Shown here piece by piece: positions 1-11,167 of a stretch of 64,000 bases of DNA. The translations under genes and the position numbers were made by a program. The notes under the pieces are model-generated. The model searched no databases and was not told the DNA's origin. It worked only from the letters and a program-made list of their open reading frames with translations. This stretch comes from Ceratotherium simum simum (taxonomy: Eukaryota; Chordata; Mammalia; Perissodactyla; Rhinocerotidae), in NCBI RefSeq assembly GCF_000283155.1, contig NW_004454156.1:32323830-32387829 (forward strand). The letters are read 5' to 3'. Position 1 is the first letter of the stretch. Each line of letters starts with the position of its first letter.

Positions 1-179
1 GTTTATTGAAGATATGTCTATTCGGAGGTTGCACTAATTTGCTCATGTAAGTAATAGTATAATGAAAATTACTTATGTCAACACAATGAAAATTGTGTTC
101 CTTGGGAAGGGAATCACAAGATACTGTAGTTGAAGAAACTTAGCCCCAAGAGATATACACAGAACAAATAGCCTGCGAT

Positions 180-560
180 CTGGCCCTGGCCTCCCTCTTT
201 CTCCCACCCTTCCACCTCATCCTTCACCAGAGCACCCCATGATACTCCCTGCCACTCAGACCTCTACTATTTCCCCCAGATGGGAAATCCTTACTCAACT
301 CTCAAGTCCCCCTCAACACCCATCCATGGAAAGTCTTCCTGACTCCCCCAGGCAGAAGCTAGCTCTTCCTGATGGTTCTGCCGGCCTTCATGCAGTCTTC
401 CATCTCAGCACCTATCTTTATATGAAATCCTCTTTGGTCGCATCTGTGTTCTCAGAAAACAGTAAGCTGCTTGAAACCAGAGACCATGCATCTTTGAATC
501 ACTGCCTCTCCAGCAACTAAGGCCCAGTCTGGCATACAGCAGAAGCTCGGAGAAAATACA
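180..560 (+). repeat. L2 LINE 3' fragment
   Basis: A pyrimidine-rich stretch leads into a segment resembling the L2 3' end: a 'cttcctgactccccc' block, then 'taagctgcttgaaaccagagacc', then 'ctggcatacagcagaagctc', which matches the usual 'gtgcctggcacatagtaggcgctc' closing motif of L2. The copy is diverged, so its borders are approximate. The frame at 239-520 lies inside this repeat and is not a gene. Confidence 0.5.
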
Positions 561-569
561 AGGATGAGT

Positions 570-1010
570 GTGTCACCTACTTGAGCCAGGCACTCCGCTG
601 CGTGCCTGCCACTATGTTGTCTGAAGCCAAGGGAACACCAGAGACGTGTGGTTTGATTTCACTGAGACTCAGGAGGCCAATCCTTAGCTCAAAGTGACAC
701 CAACAGCAGGAAGCAGAGCCAGAAGTTCAATCCCAGCTTTCCTGGCTCCAAGCTACTATGTACGAGTAACAATGACAATGATGACAAAGATAGAAATAAT
801 GATAGTTAACATCCTACAACCTTCTGTATAATAAGTACTGTGCTAGGCACTTTGCATTTTTTATTTATTTTATCCTTTTGACACCAAAAGATGTATGCTG
901 TTATCATCTTCACTTTTAGAGGAGAAGAAACTGAGGAGCAGAATGATTACACAAGGTGCCCAAGTCACACAGCTCCTAAATGGTGGAGACAGCATTTGAA
1001 CCATCTACCA
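570..1010 (-). repeat. MIR SINE (one or two copies)
   Basis: The strand reads like the reverse complement of MIR: 'taagtactgtgctaggcact', then a stretch matching 'attttacagatgaggaaactgaggc', then 'aagtcacacagctcctaaatgg' and a 'catttgaaccat' block corresponding to the tRNA-like B box. The clear copy is about 775-1010. 570-765 holds a weaker MIR-like half that may be a second copy. Confidence 0.75.
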
Positions 1011-2675
1011 TGCCCACCTCTCTTCCCCCAGGTTGACTGTACACCACCAGGAGAGTGGGGGACCCTCTCTGCAACCCTTGATGAAAAGCCCAAGCATAGG
1101 TCCAGAAGTTCTAGAAGAGAACTGAAGGCTTACTGTAGCGAAAGCCCCAGCAGGGTCTGGCACATGGCAGCCATCTTTGCATTATCAGTGGTGGTCGCTA
1201 TAGTTCTAACAGCGGCAAGATGGCTCTCGCAGGAAGGCTATCCTTCCGCATGGAAGCCAGTGGGGCGGGGAGGTGCTGGGAGTAAACCGTTCTGAGATAC
1301 TAACATAAGAGTTTTATAGTGAGAAGCTCTTTAATAAGATGTGAAGCAAGATTTAGTACCAAATGTGCTCGCCCCTAAGTCGGCAGCATCAGAAATCATC
1401 ACGGGTAGTACACGTGGCGAATGCAGAATGTGCTGGGGAAGGAGTTTTGTATGACACCTCTCTCTGGAATTCCTTCTCTCTGGCACCTGTTCCCTTCTCT
1501 GCCCAAAGCCCCCACCCGCCACCGACACCTTGAAAACAAACATACAGGGAACGTAAGAGAACCATGATATAATTATCGAGGCCATAACAATGCAAAGACC
1601 TAGAGACTAGTCCTGGGCTATCCATATATTTTACATCCTTCTTGTCCCTGGCACCCATAGGCACAACCTACCCTCAAGAAACAAGACGGATACAGGAGAA
1701 AAACCCATAGAGGACCTCTCAAGAACCTTCTCTTTGAGGCCTAGTCTGGTGAGTCACTGGCTTCCTGAGTAGCAGTGTCTATTAGCAAGGGGGTGGCCCA
1801 TTGAGGGACAGTTAATGGCTGCAGAGAACCCCATGAGGAACTGTGGAATTTCAAGACCTCGCTCACTGGGGGTCACTGGGTGTATAATGATGAGTTCCTC
1901 ATTGGTACACCCAAGGATGAAGAGAAATGCTGCCAAGCCAGCTAAAGCATAGCTAAGAAGCAGAGCACTCTTTATATAACGCTGCCCTCTCTTCCCTGCA
2001 ACCCCACACACTCCCCCAGGATGCCAATCCCATGTGCTCCCCCCAGCTATATTCTTCCCTTTCTTCCCACGCTTTTTCAGCCGAGGCTCTGAACTCTTTA
2101 CTTCACTTCTTCAAGGTGCCAGATGATGTCTGCTGAGGCTCCATGTCACCTTCATTTCCAGGTGCCGGGGGTGGAACCACCAGGCACGGACCAAGCATAC
2201 TTCTCCGAGCTCCTAATAGCAGAGACTTCCCTTGGGATGAGCATGTAACCAAAACACAGCCAATCTGAATCCTTCCTTATAATGTGCACACAGGGAGAGG
2301 GGTGGGAGAGCACCCGGCTCAGGAAAGCATCTGGGGGCAGCTGGCATAGATCCCAGAGATGAGAAGAAGGGTGAAGACAGCATGATGGGGACCTGAAACC
2401 CCTTGGTACTACAGGAGGTGCTGAGCAAATGTGAGGGGGCATGAATATGCAAAAGAAACCCAAAGCGATTCTGCCTGAAATGCTGAAAGCAGATCCTCCT
2501 GGAGGCATCTATTAAAGGAGGAGGAAATGCCTAAAAACATGAAACAAGGAGCACATGCTATCAAACTGCACTCAAAATTGCATCCTTAATACCCAAATTA
2601 TGGGATCCAGGAAAACCCCACTGGGGCACTTGGGGGAACAGGGGTTTTCTGTGTTGCGCATAATTAAGGCAAAGT
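1011..2675. other. Unassigned stretch, no gene seen
   Basis: No repeat family, exon or RNA gene is recognisable here. Around 2225-2275 the phrase 'gagcatgtaaccaaaacacagccaatc' is reminiscent of an old LTR, but it is too short and diverged to name. Reading frames of 60-130 codons occur on both strands, overlap one another and show no recognisable protein. Confidence 0.5.
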
Positions 2676-2679
2676 CATG

Positions 2680-2865
2680 CAGCGTTTCTCAAAGCCAATA
2701 CAGGAATAATGGCATCGGAATCAACTGTGAGGTGTGTCAAAATGCAGATTCCTGGGCCACATCCCAGTCCGATTGAACCAGAACCCCAGGCATGAGTCTC
2801 AGGAATGTGCATCTTTAACCAACCCCCTAGATGGTTTTTATTCCCACTAAAGACCGAGAACACTG
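2680..2865 (+). mobile_element. MER5A-type hAT (Charlie) non-autonomous DNA transposon
   Basis: It begins with 'cagcgtttctcaaag' and ends with 'gaccgagaacactg', matching the MER5A terminal inverted repeats ('cagtggttctcaaa' and its complement). Internal blocks 'aatcaactgtgaggtgtgtcaaa', 'gattcctgggccaca' and 'gattgaaccagaa' follow the MER5A order. It is about full length for the family (roughly 190 bp). No clean 8-bp duplication is visible. Confidence 0.8.
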
Positions 2866-2869
2866 CTTA

Positions 2870-2935
2870 TAAAGTTGTGGAATCAGACAGAACTGGGTTC
2901 TAATGCTAACACTGAGGATCAGGACAACAATGGAA
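2870..2935 (+). repeat. MIR fragment hosting an ERE insertion
   Basis: 'ggaatcagacagaactgggttc' resembles the core of MIR ('gagtcagacagacctgggttc'). The copy stops at the target site of the adjacent ERE SINE. Confidence 0.4.
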
Positions 2936-3282
2936 GATGTCTTTCATTTTTTTTTTTTTTTTTTTGAGGAAGATCATCCCTGACCTAACATCCATGCCAA
3001 TTCTCCTCTTTTCTTTTTTTTTTTTTTGAGGAAGACTGGCCCTGACCTAACATCTATTGCCAATCTTCCTCCTTTTTTTTCCTTTTTCTCCCCAAAGCCC
3101 CAGTAGATAGTTGTACGTCATAGTTGCACATCCTTCTAGTCGCTGTATGTGGGACGCCGCCACAGCACGGCAGGAGAAGCAGCACGTCGGTGCGCGCCGG
3201 GGATCCGAACCCGGGCCGCGGGCAGCGGAGCACGCGCACTTAACCGCTAAGCCACGGGGCCGGCCCCTGATGTCCCTCATTT
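2936..3282 (-). mobile_element. ERE SINE, long form, with target-site duplication
   Basis: Element 2950-3268, read on the minus strand. The head at 3268 is the GGGCCGGCCCC motif, followed by a tRNA-like A box (complement of 'cacttaaccgctaagccac') and B box (complement of 'ggatccgaacc'). The tail carries two 'gaggaagaNNNNccctgacctaaca' modules, separated and ended by T runs (A-tails on the minus strand). The flanking duplication is 2936-2949 versus 3269-3282 with two mismatches. ERE SINEs are perissodactyl tRNA-derived elements moved by L1 machinery. Confidence 0.95.
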
Positions 3283-3389
3283 AAACAACATCCTGCTGAG
3301 GGCTGAAAGTGGGTCTGGGAGACTCACATGCCCACATGTGAGTAGGGAACTGAGGAATAACTCTGAAACCAAAAAAGCAAGTGGCACGC

Positions 3390-3535
3390 ACATTGCATTT
3401 GCCTCGATTTTCTCATCCGTAAAATGTCGATGATCCCAGCACGACCCCACCTGGTTGTGCGAGAGTCAGACAAGAGGAGACAGACGTGGAGAGCAATTAG
3501 TAGAGGGTCTGGCACAGGATAAGTGCTCAAAAGAT
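3390..3535 (+). repeat. MIR SINE 3' half
   Basis: 'ctcgattttctcatccgtaaaatg' followed by 'gagggtctggcacaggataagtgctc' are the two conserved 3' blocks of MIR in the correct order. Confidence 0.65.
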
Positions 3536-3789
3536 GATGTATTCATCTATGATAGTATCTATCGACCCATATAATCTATACAGAGTGCGTATAAGTTTAC
3601 CGAGTGTAAAAATAGAGGCAACAAAATGTGGCAAATCGCTCTCCTTTCCGTGGGCACCTGAATCTTGAACCCATCAAGACCTCAGGTAGACAGCAGGCAT
3701 CTTGGTCTACAGCTGACCACGCCCTGAGACTCAATGTTTCCTCTCATGAACTAGAACTTAGGGACCAGCACCGCCCGACTCCTGTTTCC

Positions 3790-4640
3790 CTGGCATATCC
3801 AATCCGTTACCCAGTCCCATAGGTGTCACAATATACCCCGAATGCCAACACTTCTCAGCACCTCCACATGGACCCCCATGGCCAGACCAGCCCCATCTCT
3901 GTCTTGGGGGACAACGGCCCCCTTTCTGGTCCCTTGACTGCAAAATTCCTTCCAGCCAACGCTCTCACCAGACAGCAGGCCCCTGCTCTGACACCACAGA
4001 TGTGGGGTTGCCAGATTTAGCAAATAAAAATATAGCATGCCCAGTTATGCCCAAACTAAACAATTACTCATGGTTTATCTGAAATTCAAATTTAAATGGG
4101 CATTCTGTATTTTATCTGGCAACCTTGTATCAACGGCTTGCTAATGCGCTTGGAACAAAAACCTATCTCCTTATTAGCATCTGTGGGGCCCCACGTCTGG
4201 CATCAGCCTAACTCTCTGTTCTCATCTCTTCCTCCTCCCTGTCCCTCAAGCACATCAATCTTATTCGGCCTCAGGATAGCCACACTTGTCATTCCCTCCA
4301 TCTGGGACACTCTTCCCGCCCATCTTTGCTTGGCTCCCTCCCACTGCTCCATTCAGGCTTCTGCTCCAAAATGGACTCTTCAAAGAGGTCCTCCCTGACC
4401 TAAAACCCCACTCTCCACCCGACCCTCAGTCTCCATCTCTTTACCTTGATTAGTATTTTTTAGAACATTCATTGTAGCTGACAGAATTTCTTCTCCACTT
4501 CCCTTGATGGAAAGGAAGCTTTATGAGGACAAAGACTGCCTGTCTTAGTCATGATTCTATCCCCAGAGCTGAGAACAATGGGTGGCACACAGTAGGTGCC
4601 TCAGAGTAGGTGCAAAATCAGTGTTTGTTGAATGAATGCG
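3790..4640 (+). repeat. L2 LINE, split by a palindromic MITE
   Basis: 3790-4000 resembles the internal L2 region ('tatccaatccgttacccagtccc...'). 4150-4640 is a clear L2 3' end: 'ccatctgggacactcttcccgccc', 'tggctccctcccactgctcc', 'gaggtcctccctgacc', 'gcacacagtaggtgcctcag' and the terminal 'tgttgaatgaatg'. The small palindromic element at 4007-4123 sits between the two parts and is the later insertion. Confidence 0.75.
4007..4123. mobile_element. Palindromic non-autonomous DNA transposon (MITE), internally deleted copy
   Basis: The left arm starts 'gttgccagatttagcaaat'. The right arm ends 'gtattttatctggcaac', which is its inverted complement. The arms also share 'gcccagtt' and 'atgggcat' blocks in inverted order. 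The same family occurs, more complete, at 31420-31590. I recall it as a mammalian MER-class element but am not certain of the name (MER53 is a possibility). Confidence 0.65.
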
Positions 4641-5005
4641 TGTTCAAGGAGTGATTCCATTCCACTCCACCCAAGAGAGCCACGCCAGGCACTGTGCCAG
4701 TCCAAAACACCCAGCAGATGTCGATGTCGCAGTTACATCGTATGCTGGGGAAAGTGTGACCGGACGGGAGGAGGGGAGGAGCACGAGGGGCTGATCCTCC
4801 CTCTCCCACAGAGGATGGAGGAGTTGGGAGGTAGGAAGAGGATCTATTTGTCAAGTAGGTCTGATGCCAACATGAGTGCTGCCCACCTAGAGAGTAAAAA
4901 TACCCCAATACTAATTCTTGTCCTATTCTTCCTCGAACAAAGGCCCTCACTCAGCTTCTCTCTCGATGGCAAACAATAAAACGTCACCCCTGCAGAACTT
5001 CCATA
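4641..5005. other. Unassigned stretch, no gene seen
   Basis: Moderately GC-rich sequence with overlapping open frames of 110-115 codons on opposite strands (4618-4950 minus and 4632-4979 plus). Neither resembles a known protein, and their mutual overlap argues against coding. Confidence 0.5.
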
Positions 5006-5009
5006 TGCT

Positions 5010-5159
5010 CATCCCCTCCTAAGATTCACCACAACCACATGTAGAGGGTGTTACTGTCCTCATTTTACTGGGGAGGAAATCAAGGTTCAGAAAGGTTAAG
5101 TAACTGACCCAAGATAACACAGCTAGGAAGTCAAGTCAGGATTTAAATGCAGTGAAATA
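5010..5159 (-). repeat. MIR SINE hosting an ERE insertion
   Basis: Contains 'ctcattttactggggaggaaatc', 'gaaaggttaagtaactgaccc' and 'acacagctaggaagtcaagtcaggattt', the reverse complement of MIR in order. Its end (5145-5159) is the target site duplicated by the following ERE. Confidence 0.8.
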
Positions 5160-5494
5160 GGGCCGGCCCCGTGGCTTAGCGGTTAAGTGCGTGTGCTCCG
5201 CTGCTGGTGGCCCGGGTTCGGATCCTGGGCGCGCACCGACGCACCGCTTCTCTGGCCATGCTGAGGCCGTGTCCCACATACAGCAACTAGAAGGATGTGC
5301 AACTATGACATACAACTATCTACTGGGGCTTTGGGGAAAAAAAAGGAGGAGGATTGGCAATAGATGTTAGCTCAGAGCCGGTCTTCCTCAGCAAAAAGAG
5401 GAGGATTAGCACGGATGTTAGCTCAGGGCTGATCTTCCTCACAAAAAAAATAATAATAAAAAATAAATAATAAATAAATAAATGCAGCGAAATA
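5145..5494 (+). mobile_element. ERE SINE, long form, with target-site duplication
   Basis: Element 5160-5479. The head is GGGCCGGCCCCG, followed by the A box 'gtggcttagcggttaagtgc' and B box 'gggttcggatcc'. The unique body contains 'catgctgaggccgtgtccc' and 'tactggggctttggggaa'. Two tail modules containing 'gatgttagctcag' follow at about 5350-5390 and 5405-5445, then a long A/TAAA-rich tail. The 15-bp TSD is 5145-5159 and 5480-5494, with one transition between the copies. This is the most complete ERE in the window. Confidence 0.97.
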
Positions 5495-5499
5495 CAGCA

Positions 5500-5712
5500 A
5501 ATTAAGTGTACTGACTGACTCCCGAGCCAGACTGCCTGAGATGAAATCTTAGCCCTGCACCCGCCCTCTCCACCGCAATGTGCACCTGTCTGTACAGTTG
5601 CGACAGGAAGGGACCTCACGGAGACGTGCTGAAGAGTAAATGAGTGAGTCTTGACTCGCTGAGAACAGTGCCTGGCACGTAGGCAGCAGTACCTAAGTGT
5701 TCGTATTTCTGT
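5500..5712 (+). repeat. MIR SINE
   Basis: Blocks in MIR order: 'cccgagccagactgcctgagat', 'aatgagtgagtc' and 'gagaacagtgcctggcacgtagg'. Confidence 0.7.
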
Positions 5713-6735
5713 AAACTCAGATTTTTGGAGTCCAAATCCCTTGCACGTTGCATTGTTTTAAATTCAGACCTCTGGCTCCAAAACCTGTGCTCCCTCAGCC
5801 TCCTTCCACGGCCTTCTCATCCTTTCTCTCTTGACCTTGGTCTCCGCACCTGGACCTTGACAGAAGTGGCCTTGTTGGTCCGTCAGCCTCCCATGCTGAT
5901 GAGCGGGGCTGCCCAGGATTTGTCTACTTCTTCCCTTCCAATTGTTAGGGGCAAACTAATTGGCTCCGTGCCACCCCCCTGATATTTCATACCCGCTTTG
6001 AACCTCCTTCAGTGATTCCTTTCAACACTGGCCCCAGTTTCGCAAGGTTTTATGCCTTTCCAGAACACATATCCAAATGTACAAACACCACATTAAGCAT
6101 CAAGCCCTGGTTTAGAGCTCCAAGTCAGTAAATTAAAAATTATAGTTCCCACAGTAACCATCTCTCTTCCTACCCTGCCCATATTTAGAACTGTGTGTTA
6201 CTGTATGGGCTGACAAATTTACTGCCGTGTGTGTGTGCGTGTGTGTGTATCTGGCTAAGTTATGAGGATCGCAAAAATCCCATCTCAGAACTTTTCTGAC
6301 ATTGGGGAGATGAAATTCTCAGCCCCAGTCCCACACCAGTGATCTCCCCCGCCTATGGTGCGTTTTTTCTAGCAGGAACAAATACCGACCAGGCCCTGAC
6401 GGATGCCCAAGGAATCTCACTCCACCCTCTGTTCCTGTGTACCCTGGAACGGGAGGCCCAAGGCTAGCACGATTTCTGGCGCTCATGCCACACTGTGTGT
6501 CAGGGAGCTGTCTTCAATCTCCAATGGAGTTGTGGGATTTGGTTTGGCAAGTACCAAAACGGACAGACAGAGAGAGATGAGACAGAGGGTGGGGAAGAAA
6601 CGAAAAAAAACAAACAAAAAACAGACATAGAGCAGAGGGATGGGAGGACAGATTTGGAGAGACCAAAAAGTAGAGCAGGCCAAAAGAAAGGGGAAGGAGA
6701 GGCAGGCCAAATATCCAAGAAAAGCGAATAAGAAG
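5713..6735. other. Unassigned stretch, no gene seen
   Basis: No repeat apart from the short GT run at 6226-6249, and no supportable exon. From 6560 to 6735 the plus strand is purine-rich and low in complexity, which explains the long pyrimidine-coded open frames on the minus strand here. Confidence 0.5.
6226..6249 (+). repeat. (GT)n microsatellite, interrupted
   Basis: Two runs of GT dinucleotides are separated by a single C interruption. Confidence 0.9.
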
Positions 6736-6952
6736 AAGTGTGAAGGGGGGCCGGCTCGGTGGCGCAAGCGGTTAAGTGCACGCGCTCCGCTGCAGCGGCC
6801 CGGGGTTCGCCAGTTCGGATGCTGGGCGTGCACGGACGCACTGCTTGGCAAGCCATGCTGTGGCGGCATCCCATATAAAGTGGAGGAAGATGGACACGGA
6901 GGTTAGCCCAGGGCCAGTCTTCCTCAGCAAAAAAAAAAAAAAAAGTGTGAAG
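6736..6952 (+). mobile_element. ERE SINE, ERE3/ERE4-like subfamily, with perfect TSD
   Basis: Element 6746-6942. It differs from the other plus-strand EREs. The head reads GGGGGCCGGCTCGGTGGCGCAAGCGG, the B box area has the extended form 'ggggttcgccagttcgga', and the body is 'catgctgtggcggcatcccatataaagtggagg'-like. It has one 'gttagcccagggccagtcttcctcagc' module and then a poly(A) tail. The TSD 'aagtgtgaag' is perfect at 6736-6745 and 6943-6952. The subfamily name is from memory. Confidence 0.93.
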
Positions 6953-7134
6953 AAGAAAAAAGGACAATTAAAATGGAGAGAAAAATGATACGAATAAACA
7001 ATCCTTTAAACACTTATTATATACATCTTTCACAATGCAGGCTAAAGACCTTTCACCCACAGACGTTCATTCAATAATGGTCATCCCTCATCTCCCCATG
7101 TACTAGATGCTTCCGTGGGTAATCTCGTCATGGT

Positions 7135-7368
7135 GTGCAGGGTGGAGCCAGGCAGGCTGGGTGCAAACACTGGATTCACCATATAACACCTACGTGACTT
7201 CCAACAAGTTGGTTGATGTCTGTAGGCCTCGGTTTCCTCATCTATAAAGCAGCTAACAGTCTTGCATCATGAGTGGTCTGAGGATTAACTGTGTACACAT
7301 GTAGAACAAGTCAGTGCTATATAAACGGAAGGGCTATGAAAGTTGTAGTGACTGCTGTTATGATCCAG
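7135..7368 (+). repeat. MIR SINE
   Basis: 'gtaggcctcggtttcctcatctataaa', 'tgaggattaactgtgtacacatg' and 'agtgctatataaacgg' follow MIR order, with a degenerate tRNA-like head at about 7140. Confidence 0.75.
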
Positions 7369-7499
7369 TCCTCCCAACGAGCCCAGATGTAGGTGTCTGC
7401 ATCCTCAGGTAACTCTTGAGGACGCTGGCCCCCAAGTTCACACACCTGATAATCAACAGGAGGCAGAATTGAAACACACTTGATGCTCCTTTTACTAGA

Positions 7500-7650
7500 C
7501 CATGGGGGAGAGAAAGGAGGGAAGGAGAGCAGGGAAAAGAGGGAGCAAATAGAGAGAGAAGCATCTTTTCCCCCTTAGGTGAAAGGGAGACAGTGAAAAG
7601 GCAAAGAGACCAGAGAAGAGAGAGAGAGGAGAGAAAAAGGGCGGGCAAGA
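7500..7650 (+). repeat. GA-rich low-complexity tract
   Basis: The plus strand is almost entirely purine (AGAG and GGGA motifs) with one short interruption near 7565-7580. This creates long Ser/Leu/Pro-rich open frames on the minus strand that should not be read as genes. Confidence 0.85.
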
Positions 7651-9375
7651 GAGCTCTTCAGACGTTCTTGACAAAGGCAATCAAGTTGAAAGTCAGCTTT
7701 TGCACCATCTCCACCCTGCATAGTGGGTTCCTCTAGCCAGCAAGGCAACATTGGTAGGGGGTCCCACACACCCACCTCCCCCCAGTCCCTTTTGGGCTGT
7801 TCCCCCAACACAGCATGCAACCACCCAACACTCTCCCGGACTCGTCCAGAACCACAATGCCACTGCACAATAGCTCACGTGGACTCTGCCTTGGAACTTC
7901 CTCAACAAGCAAGATGGTTCCTTCCTAGTTCCAGAAGCTACGCCAGAGCCAGTGAGACGGCAGACCCCGTGACCCTCACCTCGGGAGGGCCCCAGGTTGA
8001 GAGTGCAGCCCTGGCAGGGTTGCACGAATCGTCCTTTGGCTGGAGAGCAAAGTAAATTTGCTATGGACGTTATTGAAAGAAAATAAATATAAGAACCCCA
8101 CAGAGGCTCCGTGCAATTGCTCTCCAAAGTCCAGCCACACGCTATGCTGTAAGCAGATGTGGAGTCAGAGCCACAACTGCAAAATGTTAACCCAATTGAC
8201 TTTTTAAGGGAGGGAGGAGGAGGAGAAGAGGTTGCCAGCCAGGAAGAGTGGCTTCACTCTTTTCTAAAAGATGGGAGAAAGGAGGGAATTAAAAATAGAT
8301 TTGTTGTTGCCCTGATACTACAAGCCACGCACATGACATTGATCACAGAGAGACGCAGCGTGGCTGAGTATTGGACATGGCGGTACCCCTGGACTCATTT
8401 CTCACCAGCGTATATTGACTGTGCAGTAAGAAAGCTTGTGAGCCCAAACTGGAAGACGGCCCGTCGCAGGCCGGGAGGAGGCAAGTCAGCAAGCAAAATA
8501 CATGCCTCTCAGCTCACAGCCACGCATCTCGACAGACTCAGACATAAAAATTGGCTAAGCCCCATGAATCTCCCATTTCCCAATGTGTCCTGGCCCATCA
8601 CGGCTAGTTTCCAACAAGCATTTGCAAAGGCCACGACTCCCCTCAACAATTAGCCTCCTCCCACTCTCTGGACCAGTCCCTTCAATGGTTCTGACATGGA
8701 GACAACAGGAGAGCCCTAAGGGAGCAGGGAGAGCTACGGCCTGGCAGGGCCAACCCCTCCCTCTTCTCTAGGAAGCTCCGGGGACGACAGGGGAGCAGGT
8801 CTCTTCTCCTCTCTGCACCCACATTTCTTCTTCTCGTCAAAGTGAGGAGTGTTATAATATCTGTAATATACCTTAAAAGGCAAGCATCTCCCTTGTTGTT
8901 TCCATAACTCATTCCTGAAAGTAAAATGTTTTGTGCCAAAAAGCTAACACAGAACCAATTTTCCATGATTTTATATGGGAAAAGTTATAATTAAAATTAT
9001 AAATTAAAATTATAATGAAAACTCATAATGCATGTTAAGCTAACTCCCTCCTCACACTTTCCCAAAATGAAACGAAGACATCATCAACATAAAACACCTG
9101 TAGAGAAGTGACAAATTCTCTTGTTAGGATGTGAAATGCTTAAAACGCTGCTTCTGATCAGAAAACCATTCATGCGGCTGTCACTTCACAGTTGCTGCGC
9201 ATGCAGCAGTGTGGTCCTTCTCCATACCAGCAACACCCGAGACCCACAACCCTGTCTTGTTGAGGCTTAGAGGCTTCTCAAAATCTCTATGTGTACATGA
9301 TTCCGATTTTCTACCAATTGTATCTGGTCTGTAACTTAATACTTATCACAATACACTATTTTGTTAAAAGTATTA
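7651..9375. other. Unassigned stretch, no gene seen
   Basis: No repeat family or exon is recognised. A 164-codon frame on the plus strand at 8159-8653 is the longest open frame in this stretch. Its start context is ordinary, its product matches nothing I recognise, and it begins in a GA-rich segment. 8985-9015 is AT-rich with alternating 'ataaaattataa' blocks. Confidence 0.5.
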
Positions 9376-9578
9376 CAGTCACGCACCACGTGACATTTCA
9401 TTCAACGTTGGACCAAATATATGATGGAGGTCCCATAAGATGAGTACCATCTAGCCTAGGTGTGTGGTAGGCTATACCATCTAGGTTTGTGTATGTGCAC
9501 TCTATGACGTTCATACAATGACAACACCTAACAATGCATCTGTCAGAACATATCCCCGTAGTTAAGCAAAGCATGACT
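9376..9578 (-). mobile_element. Tigger-like (Tc1/mariner-pogo) non-autonomous DNA transposon
   Basis: It starts 'tacagtcacgcaccacgtgac' with a TA immediately outside the CAG terminus. It ends 'agttaagcaaagcatgact', the degenerate inverted complement. Internal phrases 'ggtcccataagatgagta' and 'tagcctaggtgtgtggtaggctataccatctagg' match a common mammalian 'cagtcatgcgtcgcttaacgac' element. It is an internally deleted copy. I am sure of the element type, less of the exact family name. Confidence 0.7.
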
Positions 9579-9654
9579 ATATATTGATTTTTGCAATGTA
9601 AATATAAAGTTTCCCTATGCAAACATCACCCCAAAAATGTGGTGTTGAGATACG

Positions 9655-10170
9655 TACATTTCATGAAGTGTGGATATTAAAAAACAACAAGGGCAGCAGC
9701 ATTATCCACAATCACCAAAAGGGGAAAAACACAAATGTTCATCCACAGGTGAATGGATAAACAAAATGCAGTACATACATACAACAGCTTATTACTCAGC
9801 CTTAAAAAGGAAGAAAACTCTGACACACGCTTCAATATGGATGAATCTTGAAGACATTATGCCACGTAAACAAGCCAGATACAAAAGGAAAAATATTGTA
9901 TGATTCCACCTACACAAGGCACCTAGAACAGGCAAATTCACAGAAACAGAGAGTAGAACAGAATTTACCAGGGACTGGGGGAGGGGAACTGGGGAGTTCC
10001 CGGTTAACAGGTACAGACTTCTATTTGAGGTGATGTACCAGTCCTGGAAACGGATAAATAGCGATGGTTACACAACATTTTGAATATACTTAATGCCACG
10101 GAGTGTACATTTAAAAATGACTGAAGTGGTAAATATTATGTTATGTGCATTTTAAGACAATTAAACAAAC
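9655..10170 (+). mobile_element. L1 LINE 3' end (end of ORF2 region and 3' UTR), old
   Basis: Order and wording follow mammalian L1M-type 3' ends: 'gcattatccacaatcaccaaaagg', 'aggtgaatggataaacaaaatg', 'ttactcagccttaaaaaggaag', 'gaagacattatgccacg', 'tgattccacctacacaagg', 'actgggggaggggaact', 'tacttaatgccacggagtgtac' and 'gttatgtgcattttaagac'. 5'-truncated and full of stops, so it is not mobile. Confidence 0.9.
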
Positions 10171-11165
10171 AAGAGGCACTCTACTAGGAAAACTTCAACC
10201 CACAAGCCTGCTGTAGGGTGTGTGTTATCAGTATCTGGATCTAGTGAATTTTGGAACGAGGTTTCCTTGGTGACACAGCAGCTTTGTTAAATGGCATGCA
10301 GAATATTTGAAAAGAGCTATCAAAGGTGACATAGGGTTTTCAAGAAATGTGGACTGGCTAAAATATTTTAGAGATTCTCTCCACCTTTTCATAAACGGAC
10401 TGCAAGTCGAGAGATCGGAATCTCCATCCTTAGCGACGGCATCCTAGGAGCGATCCCTAAGCTGTCTTGTTTCCAGCCACTGTTTGGAAAGACTTCTGTT
10501 TGTCTGATGCCGGCCATTAGGGCGACAGCAATGGTCCCTGTCATATTGCCATGTCTGCCTGTAGTGATCCTTTCTGCAAGATGCTGGCCAGACCATCTGA
10601 AAGGACAGAGGGCAGAGACTTCATTGACATTTCTAAGGTTGCTTGAATCACTTGGTGCCTACTGACTAATGAATGTACTAACTCTTCCCCCTCAAACTTT
10701 TTGACCACTACTGTTATCTACAAAATCAGCTAAGATTTTTGCATGAGCAAATTGATTTACATAAATTCATAAAAAAAGAAACAGGGTTAGGTAGTCCCCC
10801 AGGGTCCCTCCCAACGATGAAAGTTTACACTTAACCTTTATCTCAGAAACGGCTAGTGGTAGTCTTTGCGTGGCTGGCACTGACTCTGGGGTGGAGGAAT
10901 AGGAATGGGAACATCAAAGAAAACAGAGTTTGGGACTATCATTACAGAGTAAGAGGAACAGATTAATTAAGTACTTACTGGGCATCTTCTATGGATGGGT
11001 GCTACACCCAGACTATACCCCACCCAACCCCAGCTGCTTCAGCCACCTAAGTTTGGAGTCCTTCGTGCTTTGTGCTTGTCCAATAAAGTAGCACCAGACA
11101 GCTGGAGTGACTTCCTTAACAACTAACCACTACCCGATGCAGCAGAGTAAGGAACCATACATCCT
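10171..11165. other. Unassigned stretch, no gene seen
   Basis: No repeat or exon is recognised. 10395-10452 retains six CpG dinucleotides in about 60 bases inside otherwise CpG-poor DNA (see findings). Confidence 0.5.
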
Positions 11166-11167
11166 AG

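Noticed and set aside
5160..5260. tRNA-like A and B boxes in the ERE heads considered as tRNA genes
   Set aside because: They are parts of dispersed SINEs with A-tails and TSDs, not free tRNA genes with a cloverleaf.
8159..8653. 164-codon plus-strand frame
   Set aside because: No recognisable domain, it begins in a GA-rich stretch, and there is no splice or promoter context. A frame of this length is expected by chance in 64 kb.
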